A DNA stretch of 64,000 nucleotides. Source: CAWBJP01 sp963789165. Lineage in GTDB: Bacteria > Actinomycetota > Acidimicrobiia > IMCC26256 > BP-133. Both the position numbers and the translations under genes were made by a program. The stretch is taken from positions 385,186 to 449,185 of the forward strand of contig CAWBJP010000002.1 of NCBI GenBank assembly GCA_963789165.1. Direction: 5' to 3'. A model generated the notes under the pieces. It had not been told where the DNA came from. It did no database searches and was given only the letters and a program-made list of their open reading frames with translations. Below, in pieces: positions 51,640-60,199 of the stretch. Position 1 is the stretch's first letter. Each line of letters starts with the position of its first letter.

Positions 51640-52296
51640 GTGACCCTGGTCGTGATCGGCAGCGACCCCGAGGGGGGCCAGCTCGAGGCCGGGCTGGAGG
51701 GTGCCGCCGGGGGAGTCGTCCGCGTCGTGGGCCGGGCCGACGACGGGCGATCCGGCGTCGAGCTGGTCCGCCGGCGCCGGCCCGATGTCGCCGTCATCGA
51801 CCTGGCCGGGGCGCCCGGGGCGCCGGGGGGGACCGGGTTGGGACTGGTCCGGGAGCTCCACGAGGCGTCCCCCTCGACCCGCCTTCTGGCCGTGGCCGGC
51901 CAGGCCGACGCCGACCTCGCCGTGGCCGTTCTGAAAGCCGGCGCCCTGGGGTTCCTGGTCCGGCCGGCCGATGCCGGCGACCTGGTGGCTCCCGTCCTGG
52001 CCGTCGCCTCGGGTCACGCCGTGGTCCCCCGGGAGCTCCTTTCGGGGCTGGTCGGCTCGGCCGTTCCCCGCGACCCCGAGCTGCTCGATGCCCTCACCCC
52101 CCAGTACGCCGACCTGTGGCGGATGGTGGCCGACGGGCTGGAGACGACCCAGATCGCCGAACGGCTCTACGTCTCCGAGCGGACGGCCAAGCGGATGGTC
52201 GCCTTTCTCCTCCGCCGGCTGGGCGTGGCCAACCGCATCCAGGCCGCCGCCCTGGCCGGTCAGGCGGGACTCCTCGACGACGTCGGAGCCCCGTGA
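51640..52296 (+). CDS. NarL-type response regulator with degenerate receiver
   Basis: This is a 218-residue protein. A receiver-like domain (1-125) keeps the phospho-acceptor position D54 in VAVIDLAG. The usual acidic pair is reduced to one Asp (SDPEGG), and the conserved Lys is Arg (FLVRPADA), so phosphorylation is doubtful. The C-terminal LuxR-type domain has the recognition helix in ERLYVSERTAKRMVAFLLRR. It starts with GTG 51640. It overlaps the second regulator (TGATG). No sensor kinase gene is nearby. It probably works as a pair with its neighbour, with which it shares over half of the DNA-binding domain. Confidence 0.83.
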   Translation: MTLVVIGSDPEGGQLEAGLEGAAGGVVRVVGRADDGRSGVELVRRRRPDVAVIDLAGAPGAPGGTGLGLVRELHEASPSTRLLAVAGQADADLAVAVLKAGALGFLVRPADAGDLVAPVLAVASGHAVVPRELLSGLVGSAVPRDPELLDALTPQYADLWRMVADGLETTQIAERLYVSERTAKRMVAFLLRRLGVANRIQAAALAGQAGLLDDVGAP

Positions 52297-52958
52297 TGAA
52301 CGACGAGGTCCTCACCGTCGTCCTGGTCGACGATCACCAGCTCTTCTCCCGGGGTCTCGAGCTGCTCCTCAACACGGACCCCGACAGCGGGGTGCGGGTC
52401 CTGGCCCGCACCGAGGACGCCGGCAAGGCGCTGGAGCTCGTCCGCCACCACCGGCCGCGGGTGGCCATCATCGACCTGGTCATGCCCCCACCGGGCGGGC
52501 TGGCCGCGGTCCAGGCGGTCAAGCGGCACTATCCCGACGTGCACGTGCTCGCCCTGTCGGGCAACGACGAGGTGGCCAGCGCGGTCGAGGCCCTCCGCAT
52601 GGGGGCGGACGGTTTCCTGCTCAAGTCCTCGGAGCCGGACGAGCTGGTGCCGCCGCTCGTCGCCCTGGCCTCCGGTCTCTCGGTAGTGCCCGTACCGGTG
52701 CTCTCGGCGCTGCTCGAGACGTGGACCCGGTCGGGTCAGGGGGCCATGAGCGACCTCAGCGTCGAGGAGCTGGAGCTGTTGCGCCTGATCGCCGCCGGCC
52801 TGGAGAGCATCGAGATCGCCGAGCGCCTCCACGTCTCCGAGCGGACGGCCAAGCAGCGTGTCGGCGTCCTCCTGCGCCGGCTCGGGGTCTCGAACCGGCT
52901 CCAGGCCGCCGCCCTGGCCGGGCGCAGCGGCCTGCTCGCTCCCCCCGACCCTGGATAG
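52296..52958 (+). CDS. NarL-type response regulator, intact receiver
   Basis: The 220-residue protein has the complete receiver set: D12 and D13 (VLVDDHQ), D60 (AIIDLVMP) and the Lys in FLLKSSEPDEL. The C-terminal LuxR-type helix-turn-helix is ERLHVSERTAKQRVGVLLRR. The ATG at 52296 lies within the stop of the preceding regulator. The cognate sensor is not in the window. A 10-bp hairpin follows at 52994-53017. Confidence 0.9.
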   Translation: MNDEVLTVVLVDDHQLFSRGLELLLNTDPDSGVRVLARTEDAGKALELVRHHRPRVAIIDLVMPPPGGLAAVQAVKRHYPDVHVLALSGNDEVASAVEALRMGADGFLLKSSEPDELVPPLVALASGLSVVPVPVLSALLETWTRSGQGAMSDLSVEELELLRLIAAGLESIEIAERLHVSERTAKQRVGVLLRRLGVSNRLQAAALAGRSGLLAPPDPG

Positions 52959-52993
52959 CCGGCCCGGGGTTTCGGGGTGTCCCCGACAGCCGG

Positions 52994-53017
52994 ACGGCCC
53001 CGCCGGAGCGGGGCCGT
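52994..53017. terminator. 10-bp hairpin between convergent genes
   Basis: Perfect arms ACGGCCCCGC and GCGGGGCCGT enclose CGGA. It lies between the response-regulator and SDR stop codons and can serve both strands. Confidence 0.7.
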
Positions 53018-53044
53018 CGCGACCACTCGTAGGGAGGGAGTCGG

Positions 53045-53818
53045 TTAGAGCAGCGACGCCCGGCAGCCGCCGTCGAGGACGAACGGGCTGCCGCTGGAGA
53101 AGCTGGACCGCTCGGAGGCGAGGAAGACGGCCATGCGGGCCACCTCTTCGACGGTGCCGTAGCGGCCCTGCTTCATGGCGATGACGCCGTCCATACCCCC
53201 CATCGCTTCGAGGGGCAGCATCGATTCGAAGTCGGCCTTCACGTTGTTGACCATGTCGGTGTCGCAGAAGCCGGGCAGGATGGCGTTGACCCGCACCCCG
53301 TGGTCCCGGAACTCGATGGCGGCCGTCTGGGTGAGCGACATGACGCCGGCCTTGGCCGCGGCGTAGTGGCCGATCAGGGGGACGGCGGCCTGAGCCGTCG
53401 TCGAGCAGATGTTGACGATGGATCCACCGCCCGAGGCGGCGATGGCGGGTGCCCCGTACCGGATGCAGAGGAACACGCCGTCGAGGTTGACCGACGTCAC
53501 CGCCCGCCATTCTTCGTAGTCCATGGCCGCCAGCGGCACGGGCCGGCCGATGCCGGCGTTGGGCACCATGACCTGAAGCCCACCGTGCTGGGACACGGTC
53601 TGGTCGACCAGGGCCTGGACCTGTTCGGGACTGCGCACGTCGCAGGCGATGGAGGTCGCCCCGGGAATCGCCGAGGCGACTTCCTTGGCCGCACCCTCGT
53701 CGATGTCGGAGACGACCACGGTGGCGCCTTCGGAGCCGAACGCCTCGGCGATCGCCTTGCCGATGCCTTTGCCGGCACCGGTGATGATGGCGACCTTGCC
53801 TTCCAGCTGGCCGGCCAT
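53045..53818 (-). CDS. Short-chain dehydrogenase/reductase (first of pair)
   Basis: The 257-residue Rossmann enzyme has the NAD(P) loop TGAGKGIG, NAG in VPNAGIGRP, catalytic Ser in NICSTTAQ and YAAAK. The acidic residue after the second strand (SDIDEG) favours NAD. The ending SPFVLDGGCRA is typical of the family. The ATG at 53818 overlaps the stop of the paralogue upstream (TGATG). The two SDRs and the PucR-type gene share a transcript. The substrate is unknown. Confidence 0.9.
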   Translation of the reverse strand: MAGQLEGKVAIITGAGKGIGKAIAEAFGSEGATVVVSDIDEGAAKEVASAIPGATSIACDVRSPEQVQALVDQTVSQHGGLQVMVPNAGIGRPVPLAAMDYEEWRAVTSVNLDGVFLCIRYGAPAIAASGGGSIVNICSTTAQAAVPLIGHYAAAKAGVMSLTQTAAIEFRDHGVRVNAILPGFCDTDMVNNVKADFESMLPLEAMGGMDGVIAMKQGRYGTVEEVARMAVFLASERSSFSSGSPFVLDGGCRASLL

Positions 53819-54576
53819 CACAGCATCCCCGCCTGCAGGCCACCGTCGAGCACGTAGGTGCCGCCGGTGCAGAACGACGAGTCGTCAGAGGCCAGGAAGG
53901 CCACCATCTCCGCTACCTCCTCGGGAGTGCCCAGCCGGCCCTGCTTCATGGCGGCCAGGGTGTCGAATGGGACTCCCACCGCTTCAGTCACGATGGGCTT
54001 CAGCCGGTCCACCATGGCCGTGTTGACGAAGGCGGGGCAGACGGCGTTGATCCGCACGCCGGTGGGCCGCATCTCGATGGCCGCGGCCCGGGTGATCTGG
54101 ACCACGGCCGCCTTGGAGGCCGAGTAGGCGCCGAAGAGCGGCACCCCACCGAGGCCGGCCAGGGAGGAGATGTTGACGATGACGCCTCCCGGCTGGGGCA
54201 GGGCGGCGAAGGCCGCCCTCATGCCCAGGAACGTGCCTTTGACGTTGATCTCGTAGATCCGGTCGAACTCCTCCTCGGTGTGCTCGAAGAGAGGCTTGAC
54301 GATCTCGATGCCGGCGTTGTTGACCATGATGTCCAGGCCGCCGAAGGCACTGACGCAGGCTTGCACCGCCGCGTCGAGCTCGTGGGCCTGGGTCACGTCG
54401 CAGCGCACCGCTCGAGCGGAGTCGCCCAGCTCGTCGGCCGCCGACTTGGCCCCGGCCTCGTCGATGTCGGCGAGGAGCACCTGGGCCCCACGTTCGATGA
54501 ACAGCTTGGCGATGGCCAGCCCGAGGCCCTGGGCCCCGCCGGTCACTATCGCCCGTTTCCCATCCAGTTCAGGCAT
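53818..54576 (-). CDS. Short-chain dehydrogenase/reductase (second of pair)
   Basis: This is a 252-residue enzyme. Motifs: TGGAQGLG, NNAG (VNNAGIEIV), Ser in NISSLAGL and YSASK, with DIDEAG in the cofactor pocket. It is a paralogue of the gene at 53045, roughly half identical, including the shared AAMKQGRLGTPEEVAEM and VLDGG parts, so a tandem duplication is likely. It starts at ATG 54576, about 100 bp after the pucR-like gene. Confidence 0.9.
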   Translation of the reverse strand: MPELDGKRAIVTGGAQGLGLAIAKLFIERGAQVLLADIDEAGAKSAADELGDSARAVRCDVTQAHELDAAVQACVSAFGGLDIMVNNAGIEIVKPLFEHTEEEFDRIYEINVKGTFLGMRAAFAALPQPGGVIVNISSLAGLGGVPLFGAYSASKAAVVQITRAAAIEMRPTGVRINAVCPAFVNTAMVDRLKPIVTEAVGVPFDTLAAMKQGRLGTPEEVAEMVAFLASDDSSFCTGGTYVLDGGLQAGML

Positions 54577-54677
54577 GCCACGTCCTCCCTTAGTCCGAAC
54601 CGCTCCAGCATGGGCCGCCGGCGGCACCCCCCGCCACAGAGGCCGCGCCAGAGAACCCGGGACGGCTTTGGAGAGCC

Positions 54678-55885
54678 CTACAAGTCCTCGGGGTTCAGCC
54701 GGGCCCGCTGCAGGGCCCACCACACCTCGAAGGCGGTGAAGGGCCGCTCGAGGAAGCTGCCGGTCAGCTCCTCGAAGCGGCTGAGGCGGTAGCGGACGGT
54801 GTTCTGGTGCACGTCGAGCGCCTCGGCCGTGGCCTTGATGTTCAACCCGTTGTCGATGAAGACGGCCACCGTCTCCCGGACCGGCTCGGCCCGGGCGCCC
54901 AGCGCGGCCAGGGGCCGGAGGTAGCGGCCCATCAGCAGCTCGCCCAGCTCGTCCTCGGCCGCCACCGCCACCCGCAGCGACAGGTCCTCGAGGCGGAAGA
55001 CGCCCCGCTGCCCGAAGCGACCGGCGACTTCGAGGACGCGGCTGGCGGTGGCGAAGGACGGCTCGATGGCGGCCAGGTCGGCCGGCGGCCCCACCCCGAC
55101 GGTGCCCGGACAGCGGGCGATCTCGGGTGTCCGGGGCGCCACCCCGACCACGTCGCCGTCGAGCACGTCGACGAAGGCGTTGTGCCCGTGCGCCCCGCAC
55201 CGAGGAGATGATGGCCCGCACCAGCTCGGCGCTCTGCCGCCCGGGGCGGGCCGGCCCCGGAGGGCGACGTAGCGCAGGTCGGGGGCCAGGCCGTAGGCGG
55301 CGCCGAGGCGGCGGATCTCGGCCGGGGCCACCGATCCGAAGACCAGCCCCCGCAGGAACTCGGCCCGCTGGCGCTCGTCGTGGCGGGCGATGTCGAGCTC
55401 GGCGTCGCGGTGGACGGTGGCCAGGCGGACGCCGACCGCATCGGCCAGGGTCCACAGCAACTGGACCATCTCCAGGTGTCACCGCCGGGAGAGCAGTTGG
55501 CGGTGGTGGCCGCCTCGGTCAGGAACTCGCGGATGTGGTGCAGGGACAGGCGGTAGGCGGTGAGGACGTCCTGGATGGACACGCCCTGGACGACCCGGTC
55601 CCCGGCCGCCACCGCCGCGTCGGCCAGCTCGGCGTCGCTGGGCAGGCGCCGGGCGGAGAGGGTCTTGACCGCGTCGGCGCTGTTGCGCAGAGCCGAGGCC
55701 CGCAGGGCCTCGTCGCTCACGTCCCGGTAGGAGGGGAGCACCTTGCGCAGGGTGGCGATGGCGCCGTCGGCCACGTCGCCGTCCCGCGCCGTCAGCCGGG
55801 TCAGGAGGGGCCGGATCTCCCGGTCCCACGTGGCCCGGTCGACCCGCCGCTTCGGCGCCGGGGGACTGTAGAGACCTCCAACCAT
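54678..55885 (-). pseudogene. PucR/CdaR-type regulator gene with frameshifts
   Basis: The product is a CdaR/PucR-type transcription factor of about 400 residues. It starts at ATG 55885 (MVGGLYSPPAPKRRVDRATW). The N-terminal sensing part runs to HHIREFLTEAATTANCSP. A shift near 55475 moves to the frame that reads LEMVQLLWTLADAVGVRL. A short stretch near 55190-55240 (QSAELVRAIISSVRGA) is in a third frame before the reading returns. The C-terminal PucR helix-turn-helix is intact: NGLNIKATAEALDVHQNTVR and YRLSRFEELTG. Three slips in one gene look more like read errors or real decay than programmed shifts. It is divergent from the saccharopine-dehydrogenase-like gene and upstream of the SDR pair. 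Confidence 0.8.
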
Positions 55886-55972
55886 GTCTGGACGATTCTA
55901 GAGAAGTCTCTCTCGCCTGCCCCCGGATGGTTCGGACAGACTCGGCGTAACTTCGAGACATGAGGTGATGCC

Positions 55973-57097
55973 ATGAGCACCAAGCCCGTTGTCGTTTATG
56001 GGGCCTCGGGATACACCGGGAGGCTCGTCTGCGAGTACCTGCGGGAGCTCAATCTCCCGTTCATCGCCGCGGGGCGGAGCAAGGACCGTCTCGCCAGCTC
56101 CATGGAGCGCAACGTGCCGGGCATCGAGACGGCCGACTACGAGATCGCCGAGGTCGAGCATTCCACCGACTCCCTGACCAAGCTCTTCACCGGCGCCAAG
56201 ACCGTCGTCAACACCGTGGGCCCGTTCGCCCAGTTCGGCCATGAGGTCGTCCAGGCCTGCCTCTCCGCCGGCTGCCACTACTCGGACAGCACCGGCGAGC
56301 AGGACTGGATGCTGGACGCCCAGGCGAAGTACGGCGACGACATGGCCGCCCAGGGCCTGCTGCTGTCGCCCGGCATCGCCCAGATGTACACGACGGGCGA
56401 GATCGCGGCCAACATCGCCCTGGAGCAGCCCGGGCTCGACACCCTCGACATCGTCGTGTTCTGGAAGGGCGCTCCGACCGTCGCCTCGACCGCCACCATC
56501 CTCGTCAACGCCGCCCTGTCCAAGGCCTACTACCTCCAGGAGAACGAGTACGTCGAGTGGCCGGCCGACGGCCAGCTCTACGACGTGGTGGTTCCGGGTC
56601 AGCACGAGATCGGGCTGGCCCTGCCCTGGGGCGGCACCTCGCACCCCGTCTGGTTCAAGGGCGACCCGAGGGTCAGCAACGTCAAGGTGGTCGGCGGGTT
56701 GCTCAACCGTCCGCTCATGCAGGGCGTGCCCCAGATCGTCCAGGCCGTGCTGGCCGGGGTCGAGGGCCTCGAGCTCGAGCAGAAGTTGGCCGTCCTCCAC
56801 GAGCAGGCGTCCGGGGTGACCCCGGCCATGCCTCCCCGGGAGAATCCCCGCATCAACATCTCGGTCGACTCCGTCCACGCCTCGGGACCCCTCGGGAACG
56901 CCCAGGTCGTGCTGCACGGGAACTGCAACTACAAGCAGACCGGCCTGCTCAACGCCTACGCCGCCGCCCAGCTGGTCAGCGGGGCCACCCGCCGGATGGG
57001 CTTCGCGTCGGCCTGCCAGGCCTTCGGCCACCGGGAGCTGCTCGGGGTGCTGCAGAGCTTCGGGCTCATGCAGGACCCGGTCATCACCCGGGCCTAG
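55973..57097 (+). CDS. Saccharopine dehydrogenase-like NAD(P)-binding protein (DUF5938)
   Basis: This is a 374-residue protein. The N-terminal Rossmann loop is VVYGASGYTGRLVCEYL, with the family blocks TVVNTVGPFAQFGHEVVQAC and SDSTGEQDWMLDAQ. The C-terminal part after residue 200 fits the DUF5938 region. Such proteins are called saccharopine-dehydrogenase-like but rarely make lysine; trans-acting enoyl reductases are relatives. The ATG at 55973 follows GAGGTGATGCC. A strong hairpin lies between this gene and the acyl-CoA synthetase. Confidence 0.85.
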   Translation: MSTKPVVVYGASGYTGRLVCEYLRELNLPFIAAGRSKDRLASSMERNVPGIETADYEIAEVEHSTDSLTKLFTGAKTVVNTVGPFAQFGHEVVQACLSAGCHYSDSTGEQDWMLDAQAKYGDDMAAQGLLLSPGIAQMYTTGEIAANIALEQPGLDTLDIVVFWKGAPTVASTATILVNAALSKAYYLQENEYVEWPADGQLYDVVVPGQHEIGLALPWGGTSHPVWFKGDPRVSNVKVVGGLLNRPLMQGVPQIVQAVLAGVEGLELEQKLAVLHEQASGVTPAMPPRENPRINISVDSVHASGPLGNAQVVLHGNCNYKQTGLLNAYAAAQLVSGATRRMGFASACQAFGHRELLGVLQSFGLMQDPVITRA

Positions 57098-57115
57098 CTG
57101 AACCAGATGCCTACC

Positions 57116-57150
57116 AGCGCCGGGCGTCGGACGACGCCCGGCGCTTTCTC
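57116..57150 (+). terminator. 13-bp hairpin with T-rich tail upstream of the acyl-CoA synthetase gene
   Basis: Perfect arms at 57116-57128 and 57133-57145 enclose GGAC and are followed by TTCTC. It lies 19 bp past the stop codon at 57097 and 20 bp before the next ATG, so it can end or attenuate transcription into that gene. Confidence 0.7.
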
Positions 57151-57165
57151 CGACGGAGGCTGAGC

Positions 57166-58738
57166 ATGAACCTGGGGGAGATCCTCGCTGTCTCGGCGCG
57201 CCAGCACCCCGAGCGCACCGCCGTCATCTGGGACCACGGCCGCCAGCGGCGGACGTACCGGGAGCTGAACCGGCGGGCCGACGCCCTGGCCGCCGCCCTC
57301 ACCGACGAGGTGGGGGTCAAGCCCCAGGACCGGGTGGCCCTCATGATGGCCAACACCCCGGAGCTGCTCGAGGCGCTCTTCGCGGTGTGGAAGGCAGGGG
57401 CCACGGTCGTGCCCCTCAACGCCCGCTACACCCAGGACGAGATCCTCTACCACGTGGGCGACTCCGAAGCCCGGGTGCTGCTGGCGGGCGACGAGTTCGG
57501 CCGCGTCCCTGGCGCCCATCCAGGAGAAGCTCGGCCTCGACACCCTCATCCTCTCGGGCGACGGGTCCGCCGGCCTCGAGGGGAGCATCGCGCTCGAGGG
57601 GCTGCTGGAGCGCCATTACGGCCGCCAGGCCGACGTTCCGGCGACGGCCGACGACGACGTGGCCTGGCTGGCCTACACGTCGGGCACCACGGGACGGCCC
57701 AAGGGCGCCATGCTCACCCACGGCAACCTGACGTTCGTGGCCGTGTGCTGGCTGGCCGACCTCCAGCGCCTGGAACCGGAGGACGTCGGTCTCGTCGCCG
57801 CCCCCCTCACCCACGGGGCGGGGATGATGGCGCTGGCCTTCGTGATGAAGGCGGCCACCCAGGTCATCCTGCAGCCCTCCGGCTTCGACACCGCCCAGTT
57901 CCTCTCCGACGTGGCCGAGCACCGGGTCACCCACAGCTGGCTGGTCCCCACGCAGATCAAGATGGTCCTCGACCATCCCGACACCGACGGTGCCGACCTC
58001 TCCAGCCTGAAGACCATCGTCTACGGCGGCGCCCCCATGTACGTGGAGGACCTCAAGGAGGCCATCCGCCGCATCGGTCCCGTGTTCGTCCAGCTCTTCG
58101 CCCAGTCCGAGTCGCCCATGACCGGCACCTACCTCCGGCCCCAGGAGCACATCCTGGAGGGCCCGGGCAGCGAGCGTCTGGCGTCGTGCGGCTACGCCCG
58201 CTCGGGCACCGAGGTGGCCATCCTCGACGACAAGGGCGCGCCGCTGCCCCCCGGCGAGATCGGCGAGATCTGCATCAAGTGCCCGGCGGTCATGAAGGGC
58301 TACTGGAAGCGCCCCGACGCGACCGCCGAGACCATCCGTGACGGCTGGCTCCACACCGGCGACATCGGGAAGATCGACGATCAGGGCTACGTCTTCATCC
58401 TCGACCGGACCAAGGACATGCTCATCTCCGGGGGCCTCAACGTCTACCCCCGGGAGATCGAGGAGGTCCTCCTGCGCCACGCCGGGATCAGCCAGGCCGC
58501 GGTCATCGGCGTGCCCGACGAGCGCTGGGGCGAGGCGGTCAAGGCCATCGTGGTCCCCGCCGCCGGCGCCCGTCTCTCCGAGGCGGAGGTCATCGCCTTC
58601 GCCGGCTCCCAGCTGGCCGGCTACAAGAAGCCGAAGTCGGTCGAGTTCGTCACCGACCTGCCCAAGACCACCGTCGGAAAGATCGACAAGAAGGCCCTGC
58701 GGGCCCCGTACTGGGTGGGCCGCGACCGCCTGGTCTGA
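57166..58738 (+). pseudogene. Long-chain/medium-chain acyl-CoA synthetase (AMP-binding), with one frameshift
   Basis: The gene encodes an ANL-superfamily acyl-CoA ligase of about 523 residues. The ATG at 57166 follows GGAGG. Residues 1-110 (QHPERTAVIWDHGRQRRTYR, DRVALMMANTPELLEALFAV) are in the first frame. Near 57505, after LLAGDEFGR, the match moves to the next frame (LAPIQEKLGLDTLILSGDGS). The rest is intact: AYTSGTTGRPKGAMLTHGNL (A3), FAQSESPMTG, GWLHTGDIG (A7) and KTTVGKIDKKALR with the catalytic Lys (A10). One base insertion or deletion explains the split. If real, the gene is inactive. It follows the saccharopine-dehydrogenase-like gene across a hairpin. Confidence 0.85.
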
Positions 58739-58757
58739 TCTCGCTGTTCATGGCAGG

Positions 58758-60152
58758 TCAGGAGGACGGCAGTTCCGCGCCGACCAGGTCCAGGAGGGCG
58801 CGGTACAGCTCGTCGGCCGCGCCGGCGCTGTCGGCGATGCACGTCGCACCGAACTTGCCGGCCACCGGCACGGCGCCCAGGAGATGGAGCGCAACGCCGC
58901 AGCCGGTGGCGCGGTCGTAACCGAGCCCGCTGCGGTCGACGAGCGAGATGGCATCACCGGGGCTGCGACCCCGGAGCCGGTCGGACTTCAGGTTGTCGGT
59001 GGCCACGTAGTACCGGGCGTCGCCATCCGGGCGCCGGAGCTCCCCACTGGCCAGGTCGTACCGGGCCCCGGTCGCCAGGCGGGCCATCCAGAACGGGTGA
59101 GTGGTTCCGCCGAGCCGAAGGTTGATCTCGCTGAGGTACACGTCGTGTCCGACGACGAGGAAGTCGATGCCGAACGATCCGACGACTCCTTCGGCGGCCA
59201 GGACCTGGCCCACCTTGAGCGCTTCCCGTTGGATGCTGAGCCGGTAGGCCGGGTGAGCCGGGAACCGGCAGCCGATGTAGACCTGGTTCTGAGGTCCGCC
59301 GAGGATCTGGTCGTGCGTAGAGAGAATCTCGACCACACCTGTCGGTGAGATCCGCAGCTGGACGCTCGGCGAGCGCAGTTCGGGCGCCCGGAGAAGTTGC
59401 TCCACCACGGCGCCCTGCGCCGCCATCTTGGCGATGTAGGAAGGCCAGTTCTCGCTCTCCGAGCAGAAGACGCTCTTCGACGTGGGCAACGGATCGGCCA
59501 GCCCGTCCACTTCGAGGATGACGTTGCCCAGCCCTGAGAAGCAGTCGTTCAGCTTGATCACCACCGCCTCCAGCTCGGGCCGGCCGGCCACCAACGCCGT
59601 GATGGCGGCGGTGACGTCCTCGACGGTGAAGAGGTCCTCCGAGCCCGGCAGGACGCCGACGCCGGCCTGTCTCGCCGCTTTCCGAGCGCCGGTCTTGGAG
59701 CCCAGCGCCCCCAGCTCAGCCCGAGGGCCGTCAACCGGCACGCCGAGCGCCTCCGCCAGCTCGTGCTCGACGGGGGTGGCAATGAACGGCAGGAGGTAGG
59801 CCCGCGCCGGGTCGCCGATGGCCTCCGACAGCCGGGTGAACGCCGCTCGATTGCTGAGCAGCTTCGCCGAGAGCCAGCCGAGATCCGCGTCACCGGCGTC
59901 GACCAGCCGAAGCCGGCTCCGAGCGTCGGCTGGATCGGGGACGAAGCGCAGGTAGTACTCGATGATCGCCGGATCGATGGCGGTCGACGTGGTGTAGACG
60001 ATCCTGGTCGTGGGGTCAGCCAGGAGCAGCAGGAAGCACAGCAAGCGCTCCTCGTAGAAGACGATGCCCGTGACCTTGCCGAGGTCCTCAAGCGGCAGGG
60101 TCAGGGATGGGACGACGACGACGATCGTCCCCACCGGGGAGTTCCCGGTCAT
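58758..60152 (-). CDS. PGM1-related ATP-grasp peptide ligase
   Basis: This is a 464-residue protein. The N-terminal part includes RIVYTTSTAIDPAIIEYYLR, AKLLSNRAAFTRLSE and PFIATPVEHELAEALGVP, as in PGM1-like proteins. The ATP-grasp region follows: LGSKTGARKAARQAGVGVLP, VVIKLNDCFSGLGNVILEV and SFGIDFLVVGHDVYLSEINL with the metal residues. The C-terminal domain ends with YDRATGCGVALHLLGAVPVA, matching PGM1-C. PGM1 of Streptomyces joins an unusual amino acid to ribosomal peptides in pheganomycin synthesis. No precursor peptide is obvious nearby, so the natural substrate is open. It is convergent with the acyl-CoA synthetase gene. Confidence 0.82.
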   Translation of the reverse strand: MTGNSPVGTIVVVVPSLTLPLEDLGKVTGIVFYEERLLCFLLLLADPTTRIVYTTSTAIDPAIIEYYLRFVPDPADARSRLRLVDAGDADLGWLSAKLLSNRAAFTRLSEAIGDPARAYLLPFIATPVEHELAEALGVPVDGPRAELGALGSKTGARKAARQAGVGVLPGSEDLFTVEDVTAAITALVAGRPELEAVVIKLNDCFSGLGNVILEVDGLADPLPTSKSVFCSESENWPSYIAKMAAQGAVVEQLLRAPELRSPSVQLRISPTGVVEILSTHDQILGGPQNQVYIGCRFPAHPAYRLSIQREALKVGQVLAAEGVVGSFGIDFLVVGHDVYLSEINLRLGGTTHPFWMARLATGARYDLASGELRRPDGDARYYVATDNLKSDRLRGRSPGDAISLVDRSGLGYDRATGCGVALHLLGAVPVAGKFGATCIADSAGAADELYRALLDLVGAELPSS

Positions 60153-60199
60153 CGGTCGGCGTCTCCCACGGTTTCACGGTAGACGCCATCCCGAGGGAG

